From Clostridium septicum (GTDB taxonomy: Bacteria; Bacillota; Clostridia; Clostridiales; Clostridiaceae): 64,000 bases of DNA. The translations under genes and the position numbers were made by a program. Below are positions 16,802 through 26,547 of this stretch, piece by piece; position 1 is the stretch's first letter, and each line of letters opens with the position of its first letter. The stretch spans positions 1,116,001 to 1,180,000 of the forward strand of contig NZ_CP023671.1 of NCBI RefSeq assembly GCF_003606265.1, read 5' to 3'. A model generated the notes under the pieces. That model was not told where the DNA came from. It saw only the letters and a list, made by a program, of their open reading frames with translations, and did not search any database.

Positions 16802-17728
16802 TTAAAATTCACCTTTATTTCCCTTTTTATTTTTTAATTTAAAAATAACTATAGCAGCCACCAAAACTATTACTGCACCACCTACCCCTACTGGTAACAT
16901 ACTGCTTGTATTTTTGTTATTTTCTTTATCTTTATCTTGTTTTTTAGTGTCTACATTTTTATCTTCTGTATTATCTTTGCTTTCTTTTTTGCTTTCATCT
17001 GAAGTATCTTTCTTTGAATTCTCTTCTTTAATATTATCGTTTTTTTCTTCTTGAAGCTGTGTATTAGTATTATTAACACCAAAGAATTTTAATATTTTTT
17101 TAACTATAGTTGGCTTGTCTTCTTTTAATTCATTATCTGAAGCCTTATCTACTTTGTAATTTTTATTTTCTTCTTTTGGTTTAGATGAATCTTCTGTATT
17201 TTCTTCTTTTGACTCTTCCTTTGTCTCTTCTTTCTTATCTTCTTTTACTTCTTTTAAATTGAAATCCATTCTTGAAACTTTATAATCTTTATTTATACCT
17301 ATTAATTTTATTTTCATATTGTCTTCTGTTAAATTTAAGTTTGTATCTTTTAAAACTTCTGCTTTTATTGTAACTAAAGTCCCTGAACCACTTATACCAT
17401 CAACTTCTCCTGTAAAAGTCATTTGATAATTTGCTATATTTCCATCCTTTGCTGTTTCTCCACCAGCTTCAAAGAAATTATCTTTACTTTCTTTAATCAG
17501 TCCTGCCCCTTGAATTGAAGTAACTTTTATCTCTTCGGGGTTATATGTATAATCTACAGATAATCCATAAAGTCTATCTGCCTTGTCCACATTTATGTTT
17601 ATTGTAACTTCTTTCCCTTTAGAAACTTCACCATCAATATTGAAATTAATGTCTGTATTTGTCTCTGCATATACCCAAATAGTGGAAATAGTTAAGAACA
17701 TTACCATCAAAGTTAGAATTTTTTTCAA
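16802..17728 (-). CDS. Membrane-anchored cohesin protein (anchoring scaffoldin)
   Basis: 308 residues. Signal peptide ~1-22; one cohesin domain ~24-160 (INFNIDGEVSKGKEVTINI, YGLSVDYTYNPEEIKVTSI, SGSGTLVTIKAEVL); a long Lys/Glu/Asp/Asn/Ser-rich spacer ~165-275; one membrane segment ~280-300 and a KLKNKKGNKGEF tail. It lacks LPXTG, so it should sit in the membrane and hold dockerin proteins outside the cell. It is first in an operon with the dockerin glucosaminidase. Five dockerin proteins lie within 12 kb and are its natural candidate partners. The start follows a GGGGG ribosome site. Confidence 0.92.
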   Translation of the reverse strand: MKKILTLMVMFLTISTIWVYAETNTDINFNIDGEVSKGKEVTININVDKADRLYGLSVDYTYNPEEIKVTSIQGAGLIKESKDNFFEAGGETAKDGNIANYQMTFTGEVDGISGSGTLVTIKAEVLKDTNLNLTEDNMKIKLIGINKDYKVSRMDFNLKEVKEDKKEETKEESKEENTEDSSKPKEENKNYKVDKASDNELKEDKPTIVKKILKFFGVNNTNTQLQEEKNDNIKEENSKKDTSDESKKESKDNTEDKNVDTKKQDKDKENNKNTSSMLPVGVGGAVIVLVAAIVIFKLKNKKGNKGEF

Positions 17729-17787
17729 AATTTAGTCCCCCTTTTTCTTAAAACTATAAACTTTTTGTTAATTTATTCGACTAACAA

Positions 17788-17793
17788 ATTATA
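17788..17793 (-). promoter_or_regulatory. Possible -10 box of the anchoring cohesin operon
   Basis: TATAAT on the minus strand, followed by TTGTTAG, about 60 bp upstream of the start. The -35 match is weak. The extended string is shared with the upstream region of the GH84 gene at 7807. Confidence 0.35.
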
Positions 17794-17850
17794 TCATATT
17801 TTTTTCATATTTTTCATTAATATCACATTTATTTTACAACTTTATTTAAT

Positions 17851-17880
17851 TTTACTTTATTATACATAATAAGGTATAAT
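17851..17880 (+). promoter_or_regulatory. Promoter of the dockerin transglutaminase gene with a palindrome in the spacer
   Basis: TTTACT (17851-17856), 18-bp spacer, TATAAT (17875-17880). The spacer is nearly filled by an inverted repeat, CTTTATTAT-AC-ATAATAAGG (17855-17874), a plausible operator. Confidence 0.5.
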
Positions 17881-17915
17881 TAACATATAAAACATTTTAT
17901 TTTAATAAAAGGGAG

Positions 17916-19388
17916 ATGATTAAAATTAAAAATTTATGTAAACTTTTAATGACTACTTTAATCTTAAACCTATTTACATTTAGCATTGCTACATCAGCAG
18001 AAACTCTAGAAGTTCATACTGAATCTGTTGTTTTTGATGATTACAAAGAAATTTCTGAGCCTATTACGGCTCCTACTCTTTATGCTAGTGTTGATGGTAA
18101 AGTACTTATTAAGGAAGCAATATACAAAGATTTATTAGCTCTTAAACCTCAAATAGACTTAAGTGCATTTACTGATTATATGGGAACTGATAAAAATCTA
18201 GCAATGAATTTATTTTTTGATGTCTTAGCTGAGCATCCAGACATATTCTACGCAGATAACTCTATAAGATGTAGTTACTCTACAAGCCCTCGTGATGGTA
18301 AATTAAGACAATACACTTTAATGGTTAACTACAATTATGATAATGCAACTATAGGAAAAATGAAAAATGAACTTAATGAAAAAGTTAATTATGTTATGAA
18401 TAATCTTATAGATGATTCATATAGTGAAGTAAAAAAACAATTTATAATTCACGATTATATTACTCAAAACTGTACTTATGATAGTGAAAATTATAATAAA
18501 AATACAGTTCCAGCTATATCCCATACTGCTTACGGTGCTTTAGTTAACCAAGTTGCTGTTTGTGATGGATATTCAAAGGCTATGAAACTGTTATTAAATA
18601 AATGTGGTATTGAATGTGGTGTTATAATAAGTAATCAAATGGCTCACGCATGGAATTATGTAAAAATAGGTGGTAAATATTATCAAATGGATGTTACTTG
18701 GGATGACCCTGTACCTGAAAGTAACAAATTAAACTATAGTTACTTTAACCTTTCAAATGCAGAAATGGCAAAGTCACACCAATGGGATCAAAGTAAATAC
18801 CCAGTTGGTACAAGCACTGACTTTGACTTTTTAAGGAAAGCTAATAGCTATAACACAACAAGAGTTAATGATAGAATATTCTATGTTGATAATAAAAAAC
18901 TTTATTCTAGTAATTTAACTGGTGGAGATAATAAAACAGTAAAATCTGATTTCTCTGGAAGTAACTTAGTTGGATTAGATGACAATAATAGTATTTATTA
19001 TGCTTCATATGTATGGCTATATCCAGCACCTCAGCCTACTTATAGTGTATCAAAGCTTAGTTTAGCTGATAATTCAATCGAAAAAGTAGCTGATTTTAAA
19101 GGAAACATTTCAAGCTTATACATAAAAGATAATAACTTAAATATTAAATATAGCGATAATAATGTGGACAAGACTAAAACAATAGCTATTGCTAAAGAAG
19201 AACCTACTGTTAAAAAAGATCCTAAAGATGTTAATGGTGATGGAGTAGTTGATATTTTAGATTTATCTCTTATTTCAACATTATATAATAAATCATCTTC
19301 AGACAGTAACTTTAATAAAAGCTTTGATTTAAATTCAGATAATTTCATAGATGTATTAGATATGGTTCCTGTATCTAAATCAATTTAA
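17916..19388 (+). CDS. Secreted dockerin-bearing transglutaminase-like protein
   Basis: 490 residues. Signal peptide ~1-28; helical region ~60-195; transglutaminase-like core ~200-265 with the expected triad Cys216 (QVAVCDGYSKA), His244 (QMAHAWNYV) and Asp259 (YQMDVTWDDP); a beta-repeat region ~280-410 (DRIFYVDNKKLYSSNL); C-terminal dockerin ~430-490 with DVNGDGVVDILDL and DLNSDNFIDVLDM. Such domains can be cysteine peptidases or cross-linkers; the activity cannot be told from sequence. The annotated ATG abuts its GGGAG site with no spacer, which is unusual. An ATG at 17949 would remove part of the signal peptide. It is the only dockerin gene here on the plus strand and is divergent from the anchoring cohesin operon. 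Confidence 0.9.
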   Translation: MIKIKNLCKLLMTTLILNLFTFSIATSAETLEVHTESVVFDDYKEISEPITAPTLYASVDGKVLIKEAIYKDLLALKPQIDLSAFTDYMGTDKNLAMNLFFDVLAEHPDIFYADNSIRCSYSTSPRDGKLRQYTLMVNYNYDNATIGKMKNELNEKVNYVMNNLIDDSYSEVKKQFIIHDYITQNCTYDSENYNKNTVPAISHTAYGALVNQVAVCDGYSKAMKLLLNKCGIECGVIISNQMAHAWNYVKIGGKYYQMDVTWDDPVPESNKLNYSYFNLSNAEMAKSHQWDQSKYPVGTSTDFDFLRKANSYNTTRVNDRIFYVDNKKLYSSNLTGGDNKTVKSDFSGSNLVGLDDNNSIYYASYVWLYPAPQPTYSVSKLSLADNSIEKVADFKGNISSLYIKDNNLNIKYSDNNVDKTKTIAIAKEEPTVKKDPKDVNGDGVVDILDLSLISTLYNKSSSDSNFNKSFDLNSDNFIDVLDMVPVSKSI

Positions 19389-19471
19389 TTTTAGTTTATA
19401 AAAATAAAGATAATCTCAAAACTATAATTTGCTAATTATTTTTAAAACTATTTTTGAAATTATTTAAATAG

Positions 19472-19516
19472 AAAGCAACTAATAAGATTATATATTCTTA
19501 TTAGTTGCTTTTTTTA
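19472..19516. terminator. Bidirectional terminator between the transglutaminase gene and an anchor remnant
   Basis: A perfect 16-bp stem (19472-19487 with 19496-19511, core GCAACTAATAAGA) has a T run on the plus strand and A residues before it that give T on the minus strand. Confidence 0.85.
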
Positions 19517-19684
19517 TCTCTTTATTCTTTTTGTTAATACAAAACCTAAAATCAATGCTGTAGTTCCTAAATATCCTAAAATATTTGGAGTTACTGTTTG
19601 AGGAAGTGTTTTTCTACTTTCATTTTTTATTTCATTATTTTTAGTAAGTTCTTGTTTTTCTTCATTTTTATTTTCTGATTTATC
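19514..19684 (-). pseudogene. Orphan C-terminal sorting signal (LPQT-type anchor) of a lost surface protein
   Basis: A minus-strand frame with no start codon, bounded upstream by TAG (19685-19687), encodes 56 residues: a Lys/Glu/Asn-rich stretch, then LPQTVTPNILGYLG, a hydrophobic segment (TTALILGFVL) and a TKRIKR tail, then TAA. This is the layout of a sortase anchor. It lies only 58 bp past the stop of the dockerin LRR gene, which has no anchor of its own, and runs into the bidirectional terminator. It looks like the old 3' end of a wall-anchored protein. Confidence 0.75.
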
Positions 19685-19742
19685 CTAATTTGATTAATTT
19701 CTCTCAATAAAAAATTCCCTTATTTTAATTTATTAAAGTATT

Positions 19743-21116
19743 TTACATTGATTTTGAAACAATAACTAAATCTAAGATATCAATAATACTATCTTTATTT
19801 AAATCAAAATCTTCATTCCAATTTTCATCTGAATGTTTTTTATTATATTTACTTGCTATAATAGCCATATCATCTATATCTACAACACTATTTTTATTTA
19901 TATCCTCTAGCTTTATTGCATTTGAATTAAATTTTACTGGTTGAATTACCTTTCCTGAAAAAGGAATTTCTTCCCTCCCTAAAGTTACTTCTTCGTTAAA
20001 ATCAAAAGATAGATTTTTTATGGTATCGTCTTTTATGTTATTCCAACTAATATATGTATTACTTTCATTTACTTCTCCATTATTATCTAACCCCTTAACC
20101 TTTCCATATCCATTCATATGTTTAAGTGGATTTTTTATTACAACTCTTCCATTAACTTCTTTACTTGATAATATTACTTTTTGATTATCTACCTTTATTC
20201 TCTTTAAATTTGTTAAATCTTTTAATGGTGTTATATCTGCTATATTATTATTATCTACATAAACTAACTCTAAATCTTGTAAATCTTTTAAAGGAGATAT
20301 ATCGGCTATGTTATTATCATTTAAAACTGCTCCACTTAAATTAGGTAAAGTTTTTAATACTGTTATATCATTTATATTGTTATTATGTAAATCTACCCAA
20401 GTTACAGTTTCTAAGTCTTTTAAAAATTCTATATTTTCAACATTACTAGAACTTATACTTATACTTCTTAAATCTTTTAAAGTCCTTATAGGAGTCAAAT
20501 CTTTTAATTTATTGCTATCTAAAGATAAATGCATTAAATAAGGCTTATTCTTTATTGCTTCTATATTATCTATAGGAAGTTTTCCAATGGATAATTCCTT
20601 TAAATTTTCTAAGTTACTTAAAGGAGTTAAATCTTTTATCTGGTTATATCCTATATACAACTCTCTTAATTCCTTTAATTCTGATAGTGGAGATATATCT
20701 TCTATTTCATTTACATTTAGTGATAAAGATCTTAGCTTTGTTAAATTCTCTAACAAAGTTATATCTTTTATTTTATTTACTTGTAAATTTAACTCTCTTA
20801 AATTTGTACAATATTGTATTCCTTCTAAATTTGAAACTTCTCCAAACATAGAATAAAATTTTGTTAATTTTTCAAGTTTTCTTTTGGATATTTTATCATC
20901 CTCATTTTGATTAAGAGCTTTATTTAATGACTTTCTTAAAGTAATATCTGGAATATCTACATACCCATCTTCTGAAACAGCATTTACTATATCCCCTGTT
21001 GCCTGTCCAAAATTTTCTTTTAAATTTAGGTTATCAGCAGATATTTTTGTTGATAATAATATATTTATAAATATAATTGAAGTTGAGATAATACTTATTG
21101 CTAATTTTTTCTTCAT
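19743..21116 (-). CDS. Secreted LRR protein with C-terminal dockerin
   Basis: 457 residues from the ATG at 21116. An ATG 18 bp upstream (21134) is less likely because the AAGGAAG ribosome site lies between the two, eight bases before 21116. Signal peptide ~1-27; cap with ITLRKSLNKALNQNEDD; about nine internalin-type LRRs (~70-290); Ig-like domain to ~390 ending FSGKVIQPVKF; dockerin ~400-457 with DINKNSVVDIDDM and DLNKDSIIDILDL. In the first loop Ser replaces the usual Gly. It is probably a binding subunit displayed through a cohesin. It is paralogous to the membrane-anchored LRR protein at 8309 and to the next gene. Confidence 0.92.
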   Translation of the reverse strand: MKKKLAISIISTSIIFINILLSTKISADNLNLKENFGQATGDIVNAVSEDGYVDIPDITLRKSLNKALNQNEDDKISKRKLEKLTKFYSMFGEVSNLEGIQYCTNLRELNLQVNKIKDITLLENLTKLRSLSLNVNEIEDISPLSELKELRELYIGYNQIKDLTPLSNLENLKELSIGKLPIDNIEAIKNKPYLMHLSLDSNKLKDLTPIRTLKDLRSISISSSNVENIEFLKDLETVTWVDLHNNNINDITVLKTLPNLSGAVLNDNNIADISPLKDLQDLELVYVDNNNIADITPLKDLTNLKRIKVDNQKVILSSKEVNGRVVIKNPLKHMNGYGKVKGLDNNGEVNESNTYISWNNIKDDTIKNLSFDFNEEVTLGREEIPFSGKVIQPVKFNSNAIKLEDINKNSVVDIDDMAIIASKYNKKHSDENWNEDFDLNKDSIIDILDLVIVSKSM

Positions 21117-21167
21117 ATATTTTTCTTCCTTCATTAAATTTTTTTATTTTTTAGTAAAATATATAGG

Positions 21168-21311
21168 GTATAAACAAAGTTATTGATTACACCCCCTTTC
21201 ATTTTAACTGTATAAATTTTTTCTTCATTTACCCCTCTTCTTATTTCAAGCTTCATCCTATTTATTGTAGTAAAATAGGGTATAAACATTCACATTGCTT
21301 ATACCCTATTT
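21168..21311 (-). terminator. Terminator after the tandem-LRR gene plus a degenerate second copy
   Basis: A 13-bp stem AAATAGGGTATAA (21273-21285 with 21299-21311) with T residues on the minus strand. About 105 bp further, 21168-21197 holds a weaker copy (TAGGGTATAAACA paired with TTACACCC), as if the hairpin had been duplicated. Confidence 0.7.
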
Positions 21312-21319
21312 CTTTATAA

Positions 21320-23830
21320 TTATTTATCAATGTATTTTGATATTTTAATTAAATCAAATATGTCAACTATTTTGTCACCATTTATATCTATTTTTTCATC
21401 CCATTTTGCATCAGTACTTTTTAAATTATATTTTAAAGCCGCATTAGATAAATCTTCAATGTCTACTACTCCATCGGAATTTAAATCTAACTTTTTATTT
21501 AATAAATACTTATCATATCTTACAGGTTGTACCACCTCTCCTGAGAATGTAGCTTTTCCCTTTGCAATATTTATCTCTTGATTAAATTTAAATCTTACAT
21601 CATCTATATATGTAGGTACATAATTCCATCTTATAGTATTGTACACTTCATCCATATATCCATCTTGAGATAGATCTTTAGCAATTATATAAGTATCTTT
21701 TGCTTTAATAGGATTATCTAATTCCAATCTTCTATTAACTTTTTTAAGCTCTAAATTTATGCTTTGATTTTCTAAATTTGCCTTTTCTAAAACTTTAAGA
21801 TTTTGTATTGGAGTAACATCACTTATTTTATTATTATTTAACTCTACAAAACTTAATTTTTGTAAATCTTTAAGTGGCTCTAAATTACTTATGTTATTTC
21901 CTGCTGCTAATAATTTTTCTAATTTTATTAAGCTACTTATAGATGATATATCATCTATATTATTGTTTGAAATTCCTAACATAACTAAATTAGTTAAATT
22001 CCCTAAAGATGATACAGTTGATATTCTATTATTATTAACACTAAGTTCTTTTAACTCTGTAAGAGTTGATAAAGATCCCACATTATCAATACGATTATTA
22101 TCTAAATATAGCACTTCAAGTTTTCTTAAATCTGCTAATATATCAATATCAGCTACTTGGTTACCATTTAACTCTAAATGTTTTAAGGAATCTAACCTAA
22201 GTAAAGGTCTTAAATTACTTATTTTATTATTATTTAGTATTACTTTTTCTAAATTAACTAAATAACTTAATGCCTCTATATTATATAAATTTTTATTGTT
22301 ATTTATATTTAGTTCATTTAACTTTGTTAATTTCTTTAATGGAGTTATATCTGTTAATCCATTTCCACTTAAAGTTAAACTAGTTAAATTAGTTAAATTT
22401 TCAATTCCAGATAAATCTTTTATTTCTGTATCGCTTATAACTAATTCTTTTATTTCTTTAAGTTTAGCCCTAGATAATCTCGACTCATCTTCATTTCCAC
22501 CTATTTGTTTATTTAGAGCTCTTCTTAAATTATCATCATGGATACTTACAGTTTCTCTTGCAATTCTTATTCTTTCCTCAACTAATTTCTTCTGATCAAC
22601 TTCAGCTAATTTCTTTTGATTAACTTCAGCTTTTTCTTTTAATTCTATAGGTTGTACTACTTTTCCCGAAAATATAACATTAGCTTTTCTAAATATTATT
22701 CTTGTACTAAAATCAAAACTTAACTCTTTTATTGAAGAATCATTTAAATTATCCCATTTAATAGAATTCGTATCTTCATTAACCTCTCCTTCATTTGATA
22801 CCCCGTCCAATCTAACTTTTTTATCTTTTACCTTTATTGGACTTTCAATTTCTATACTATTATTAAATTCTTTTGCATCTAATGTTACTCTTTGATCATT
22901 TAATCTTATATGTCTAAAATTACTGTTATCTTGTATAGACGTTATATCAGCTATCTTATTTCTATCTAATGTTATCCAATATAACTTAGATAATGATTTT
23001 ATTGGTGATACATCTTTTATCTCATTATATGTTGCTGATACTTTTTCTAAATTAGGCATAGAACTTAATGTTGATATATCTTCTACATCATTATATTCAA
23101 AATTTAAATTTTTCATATTTTTTAATCCTAATAATGGTGATATATCCTTTATATTATTTTCATCTATACGTAATTTTTCCAAATCTTTAAGCTCACTTAA
23201 TGATTGTATATTATCAGCTTCTAACCTACTCATAAATAAAGATTTAAGCTTTTTAAAATTACTTAATATATTTAAATCTTTTAAATCTTTTAATTTATTA
23301 TGAGAAATATCTAGTTCATTTAAATTGGTTAATTCATTTAATGGAGTTATATCTGTAATATTGGTACTACTTACATCTAATTCCTCCATATTCTTCATTT
23401 TACTTATTGGTTTTAGATCATTTATTTTATTACCACCAATTCTCAAAATCCTTAAATTTAAATTAGAAAGTCCATTTATATCTTCTATATCATTTCCGTA
23501 TATAGTTAATTCCTCTAAATTTGGACAATATTGTATTCCTTCTAAGCTTTTTATTTCACTATTGGCTGCCCATATTGATTTTATACTTGCTAATTTCCAT
23601 TTTGGTACATCAGCATCATCCCTTTGATTTATACATCCATTTATAACCTTTTTAAAAGCAGGGTCTGGAATATTAACTATTTCTTCACTTTTAGAATCAG
23701 AATTTACCTCTTCTATTTTAATTTCTCCTATGTTTTCAGTTAAAGTCTCTGCTCCACTCCTAATTACAGGTGAAAAATTACTAACTAATAATGTTGTCAT
23801 TATTATACTTGCTATAAATCTTCTCTTCAT
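21320..23830 (-). CDS. Secreted protein with two LRR domains and a C-terminal dockerin
   Basis: 836 residues. Signal peptide ~1-27; first cap and LRR block (~45-330); Ig-like domain ending FSGKVVQPIEL (~395); a short Lys/Glu-rich hinge with a repeated AEVNQKKL/AEVDQKKL unit; second cap (RRALNKQIGGNEDE) and LRR block (~430-690); second Ig-like domain ending FSGEVVQPVRY; dockerin ~778-836 with DLNSDGVVDIEDL and DINGDKIVDIFDL. The whole cap-LRR-Ig unit is therefore duplicated in tandem in one chain. It is likely a bivalent binding subunit of the cohesin complex. The start follows AAGGAGAG. Confidence 0.92.
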   Translation of the reverse strand: MKRRFIASIIMTTLLVSNFSPVIRSGAETLTENIGEIKIEEVNSDSKSEEIVNIPDPAFKKVINGCINQRDDADVPKWKLASIKSIWAANSEIKSLEGIQYCPNLEELTIYGNDIEDINGLSNLNLRILRIGGNKINDLKPISKMKNMEELDVSSTNITDITPLNELTNLNELDISHNKLKDLKDLNILSNFKKLKSLFMSRLEADNIQSLSELKDLEKLRIDENNIKDISPLLGLKNMKNLNFEYNDVEDISTLSSMPNLEKVSATYNEIKDVSPIKSLSKLYWITLDRNKIADITSIQDNSNFRHIRLNDQRVTLDAKEFNNSIEIESPIKVKDKKVRLDGVSNEGEVNEDTNSIKWDNLNDSSIKELSFDFSTRIIFRKANVIFSGKVVQPIELKEKAEVNQKKLAEVDQKKLVEERIRIARETVSIHDDNLRRALNKQIGGNEDESRLSRAKLKEIKELVISDTEIKDLSGIENLTNLTSLTLSGNGLTDITPLKKLTKLNELNINNNKNLYNIEALSYLVNLEKVILNNNKISNLRPLLRLDSLKHLELNGNQVADIDILADLRKLEVLYLDNNRIDNVGSLSTLTELKELSVNNNRISTVSSLGNLTNLVMLGISNNNIDDISSISSLIKLEKLLAAGNNISNLEPLKDLQKLSFVELNNNKISDVTPIQNLKVLEKANLENQSINLELKKVNRRLELDNPIKAKDTYIIAKDLSQDGYMDEVYNTIRWNYVPTYIDDVRFKFNQEINIAKGKATFSGEVVQPVRYDKYLLNKKLDLNSDGVVDIEDLSNAALKYNLKSTDAKWDEKIDINGDKIVDIFDLIKISKYIDK

Positions 23831-24015
23831 TAATCGCTCTCCTTACTAATATTTTTTAATTTGTTAATCATTTATTAATTATTTGTTAACAAAATGTTAA
23901 TTAATTACTATTATATACTATATTATCTGTTTTTCAAAGAATATTTTTTTAAAATCGACAATATTTTCTATATAAAAGACCTATATAAATGAATTTTCAT
24001 ATTTACTTTTGCTGA

Positions 24016-26547
24016 TTAATTAATTATATGCGATATTTTTACTAAATCTAAAATATCAATTATTCCATCACCATTCAAATCATATTTTGAATCCCATCCA
24101 TTATCTATTGATTTCACATTATACTTTACAGCTATTAATGATAAGTCCTCTATATCTACTACCCCATCCTTATTTATATCTTCTTTTAAGAAGTTATTTT
24201 TTATATTTACATTAGTATCTATATTAAAAGTATTTCCTTCAATATTTATTCCATAAGTAAGCTTTACATTCCCTGGTTTATCAGGTACAAAACTATACTC
24301 TATCCTATTATTATTTTTTTCTACTATATTAATGGTGTTTATTAACTCTTTATTATTAGACCTAAACTCTCCATTAATTAATTTAGTGTCTTCTGGATTT
24401 CCTATTAAAGTTATATTAAATGTAGTTTTTCCTCCTACATTAGCTTGTACATTTTCTTCTAATTTAACTCCTATCATTCCTTTTGTTAAATCTCCATCAC
24501 CTTCTACTGCCCCAACTTCAACTTTTGACTTTTCTACATTCCAGTAACTATTTTTTACTATACTTACTGTTTCATAGTTTCTTGCAGCTATTCCTGCAAC
24601 CTTATTACCTTCTGTGATTTTTAAACTTCCTCCAAACACACTATTTTCAATAGTTCCATAATAATTGTTAGCAGTAATTCCACCTATATAGTCTCCACCA
24701 GTTATATCAACAGTTGAAATACTATTTATTATCTTTCCGCCATTACTATTAACTAAGCCTCCAACATAATCTCTATTAGCTAGTACTCTACCACTAATTT
24801 TAATGTTTTCTATTTCCCCATCATTTCTTTCAGCTACTCCACCAATCATACGGTTTCCTACTATATTAACATTTTCAAAATTTATATTTTTAACTACAGC
24901 TTTATTAGAAATGTAACCAAATATCCCAAATGCTTCTTCTGTTGGTCTATTTATCTTTATGTTCTTTATAGTATATCCTTGTCCATCTAAATTCCCATCA
25001 AACTTTTCTATTGGTAAAAAGTTTTCTATTTCTGACATATCTATATTATTAGCTAATTTATAGTAAACATTTGAATTATTTCTTATATTATTAAACTGAT
25101 CTGCTGTTTTTATTATAAATGGTTTTTCTTTTGAACCCTCTCCTTCTATTTCTGGAAACTTAACTTTAAAATCAAGATTTCCATCATCAGTAAATTTAAT
25201 ATCATATATTTCTATTCCACTATTTGATCCATTTTGAAAATATAATGTATCACTATCAAAAGCAGATCCACTAGATACTTTACCTATCTTTGTTTCTCCT
25301 AAACCTGGACTAATTAATGCTTCATCTATATCACCGTTTGCTGCCTCAGGAGAAGTTGCTTTTGGTCTAAATACATAAATATGATCTGGATGTCCAAGTT
25401 TATTACCATTAAAAGCTGATACTGATTCATCTATTCTATAAACTAATAGTCCTGGATTATTTATATTTAAAACTTTATCCCACTTATCATCACCTTTTCT
25501 AAACTCAACTACAAAATATTGATCTTTTGATAAAGAAGATTTTATTTTATATGCTATAGTATCTTCCTTATTACTTGAGTTTGATGGACTTATCTTATAT
25601 TCTCCATCTGATGTTATTTCAGGTATCTCTTCTCCACCATCATAAATACGTCTTGTATATACAAGTGGTAATTGTGGATTTCTTGCAGTACTAGCCATTA
25701 TATCCCATTTACCAACTGGATTAGCTGAGGAATTATTATATCTGTATAAATCCGGAAAATAGAATGTATGTAAAAATTCGTGAGCAACTACCCCAACTAA
25801 TCTAGTATACTTCCCCATAACTCCAGTATTAGCAGTTCCTTGAAGTAAAATATTATACTCACCTATCCTTTTTCCATTTATGTAAGCTGTATTACTTAAC
25901 GTTGTTTTATGTGGCCATAATAAATCTCCATGCCCTTCAGGTAATCCACTTATAACATAAGTTACATTATCTATAGCACCATCACCATTATAATCTAGCT
26001 TTTCTTTTGGAATATTAACTTGTGATGAAATACTATTTGTAGCTTCAACTAACAGTTCATTTTCTCTTGTAAATCTCTCTGAATTATTTTCATATCCTTG
26101 AAGATTTTTAATTGACTTTTTCTTATAATACTCTCTAGAGTGAGGTGCCTCATAAGAATAATAATTATTTTCTGAATTTAGTGGATAAAAAGTAGTACTA
26201 GACTTTACTCTTCCATAAGTTAAATCTGATAAATATGCCTTTAATGATATGTCGTCTCCATTATAAATATCATTTATTACTGAAATACTATCTTTATTAA
26301 CAAACTCTCTTTCTCCTTTAAATCTAATAAATATAACAATATTATTTATTTCATCTGGGATACTATATCTCTGATATGCTTGTCTATCTATTTCAGCTGA
26401 ATTATAGACGTCTACTCCTAAATAACCTTCTTCTTTTGGATACTGAAAATTCTCTGCATAAATTTCATAAGTACTAAAATTTCCTATGATAATAAAAAAT
26501 GTCATAAAAAGTGATATTAAGATCTTTTTGTATTTCCTATTTTCCAT
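24016..26547 (-). CDS. Secreted M6-type metalloprotease with GLUG repeats and C-terminal dockerin
   Basis: 843 residues. Signal peptide ~1-31; M6-like (immune inhibitor A-type) peptidase domain ~60-340 with the zinc motif HEFLH at 256-260 followed by FYFPDLY; beta-rich region to ~470; GLUG-type repeats ~490-690 (GIFGYIS, IGGVAERNDGEIENI, VGGLVNSNGGKIINS, IGGITANNYYGTIEN); an Ig-like stretch; dockerin ~788-843 with DINKDGVVDIEDL and DLNGDGIIDILDL. Members of M6 degrade host proteins and antimicrobial peptides. The dockerin predicts display on a cohesin rather than free diffusion. It is divergent from the repeat-rich cohesin gene at 26801 across 253 bp, which suggests shared control. Confidence 0.93.
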   Translation of the reverse strand: MENRKYKKILISLFMTFFIIIGNFSTYEIYAENFQYPKEEGYLGVDVYNSAEIDRQAYQRYSIPDEINNIVIFIRFKGEREFVNKDSISVINDIYNGDDISLKAYLSDLTYGRVKSSTTFYPLNSENNYYSYEAPHSREYYKKKSIKNLQGYENNSERFTRENELLVEATNSISSQVNIPKEKLDYNGDGAIDNVTYVISGLPEGHGDLLWPHKTTLSNTAYINGKRIGEYNILLQGTANTGVMGKYTRLVGVVAHEFLHTFYFPDLYRYNNSSANPVGKWDIMASTARNPQLPLVYTRRIYDGGEEIPEITSDGEYKISPSNSSNKEDTIAYKIKSSLSKDQYFVVEFRKGDDKWDKVLNINNPGLLVYRIDESVSAFNGNKLGHPDHIYVFRPKATSPEAANGDIDEALISPGLGETKIGKVSSGSAFDSDTLYFQNGSNSGIEIYDIKFTDDGNLDFKVKFPEIEGEGSKEKPFIIKTADQFNNIRNNSNVYYKLANNIDMSEIENFLPIEKFDGNLDGQGYTIKNIKINRPTEEAFGIFGYISNKAVVKNINFENVNIVGNRMIGGVAERNDGEIENIKISGRVLANRDYVGGLVNSNGGKIINSISTVDITGGDYIGGITANNYYGTIENSVFGGSLKITEGNKVAGIAARNYETVSIVKNSYWNVEKSKVEVGAVEGDGDLTKGMIGVKLEENVQANVGGKTTFNITLIGNPEDTKLINGEFRSNNKELINTINIVEKNNNRIEYSFVPDKPGNVKLTYGINIEGNTFNIDTNVNIKNNFLKEDINKDGVVDIEDLSLIAVKYNVKSIDNGWDSKYDLNGDGIIDILDLVKISHIIN

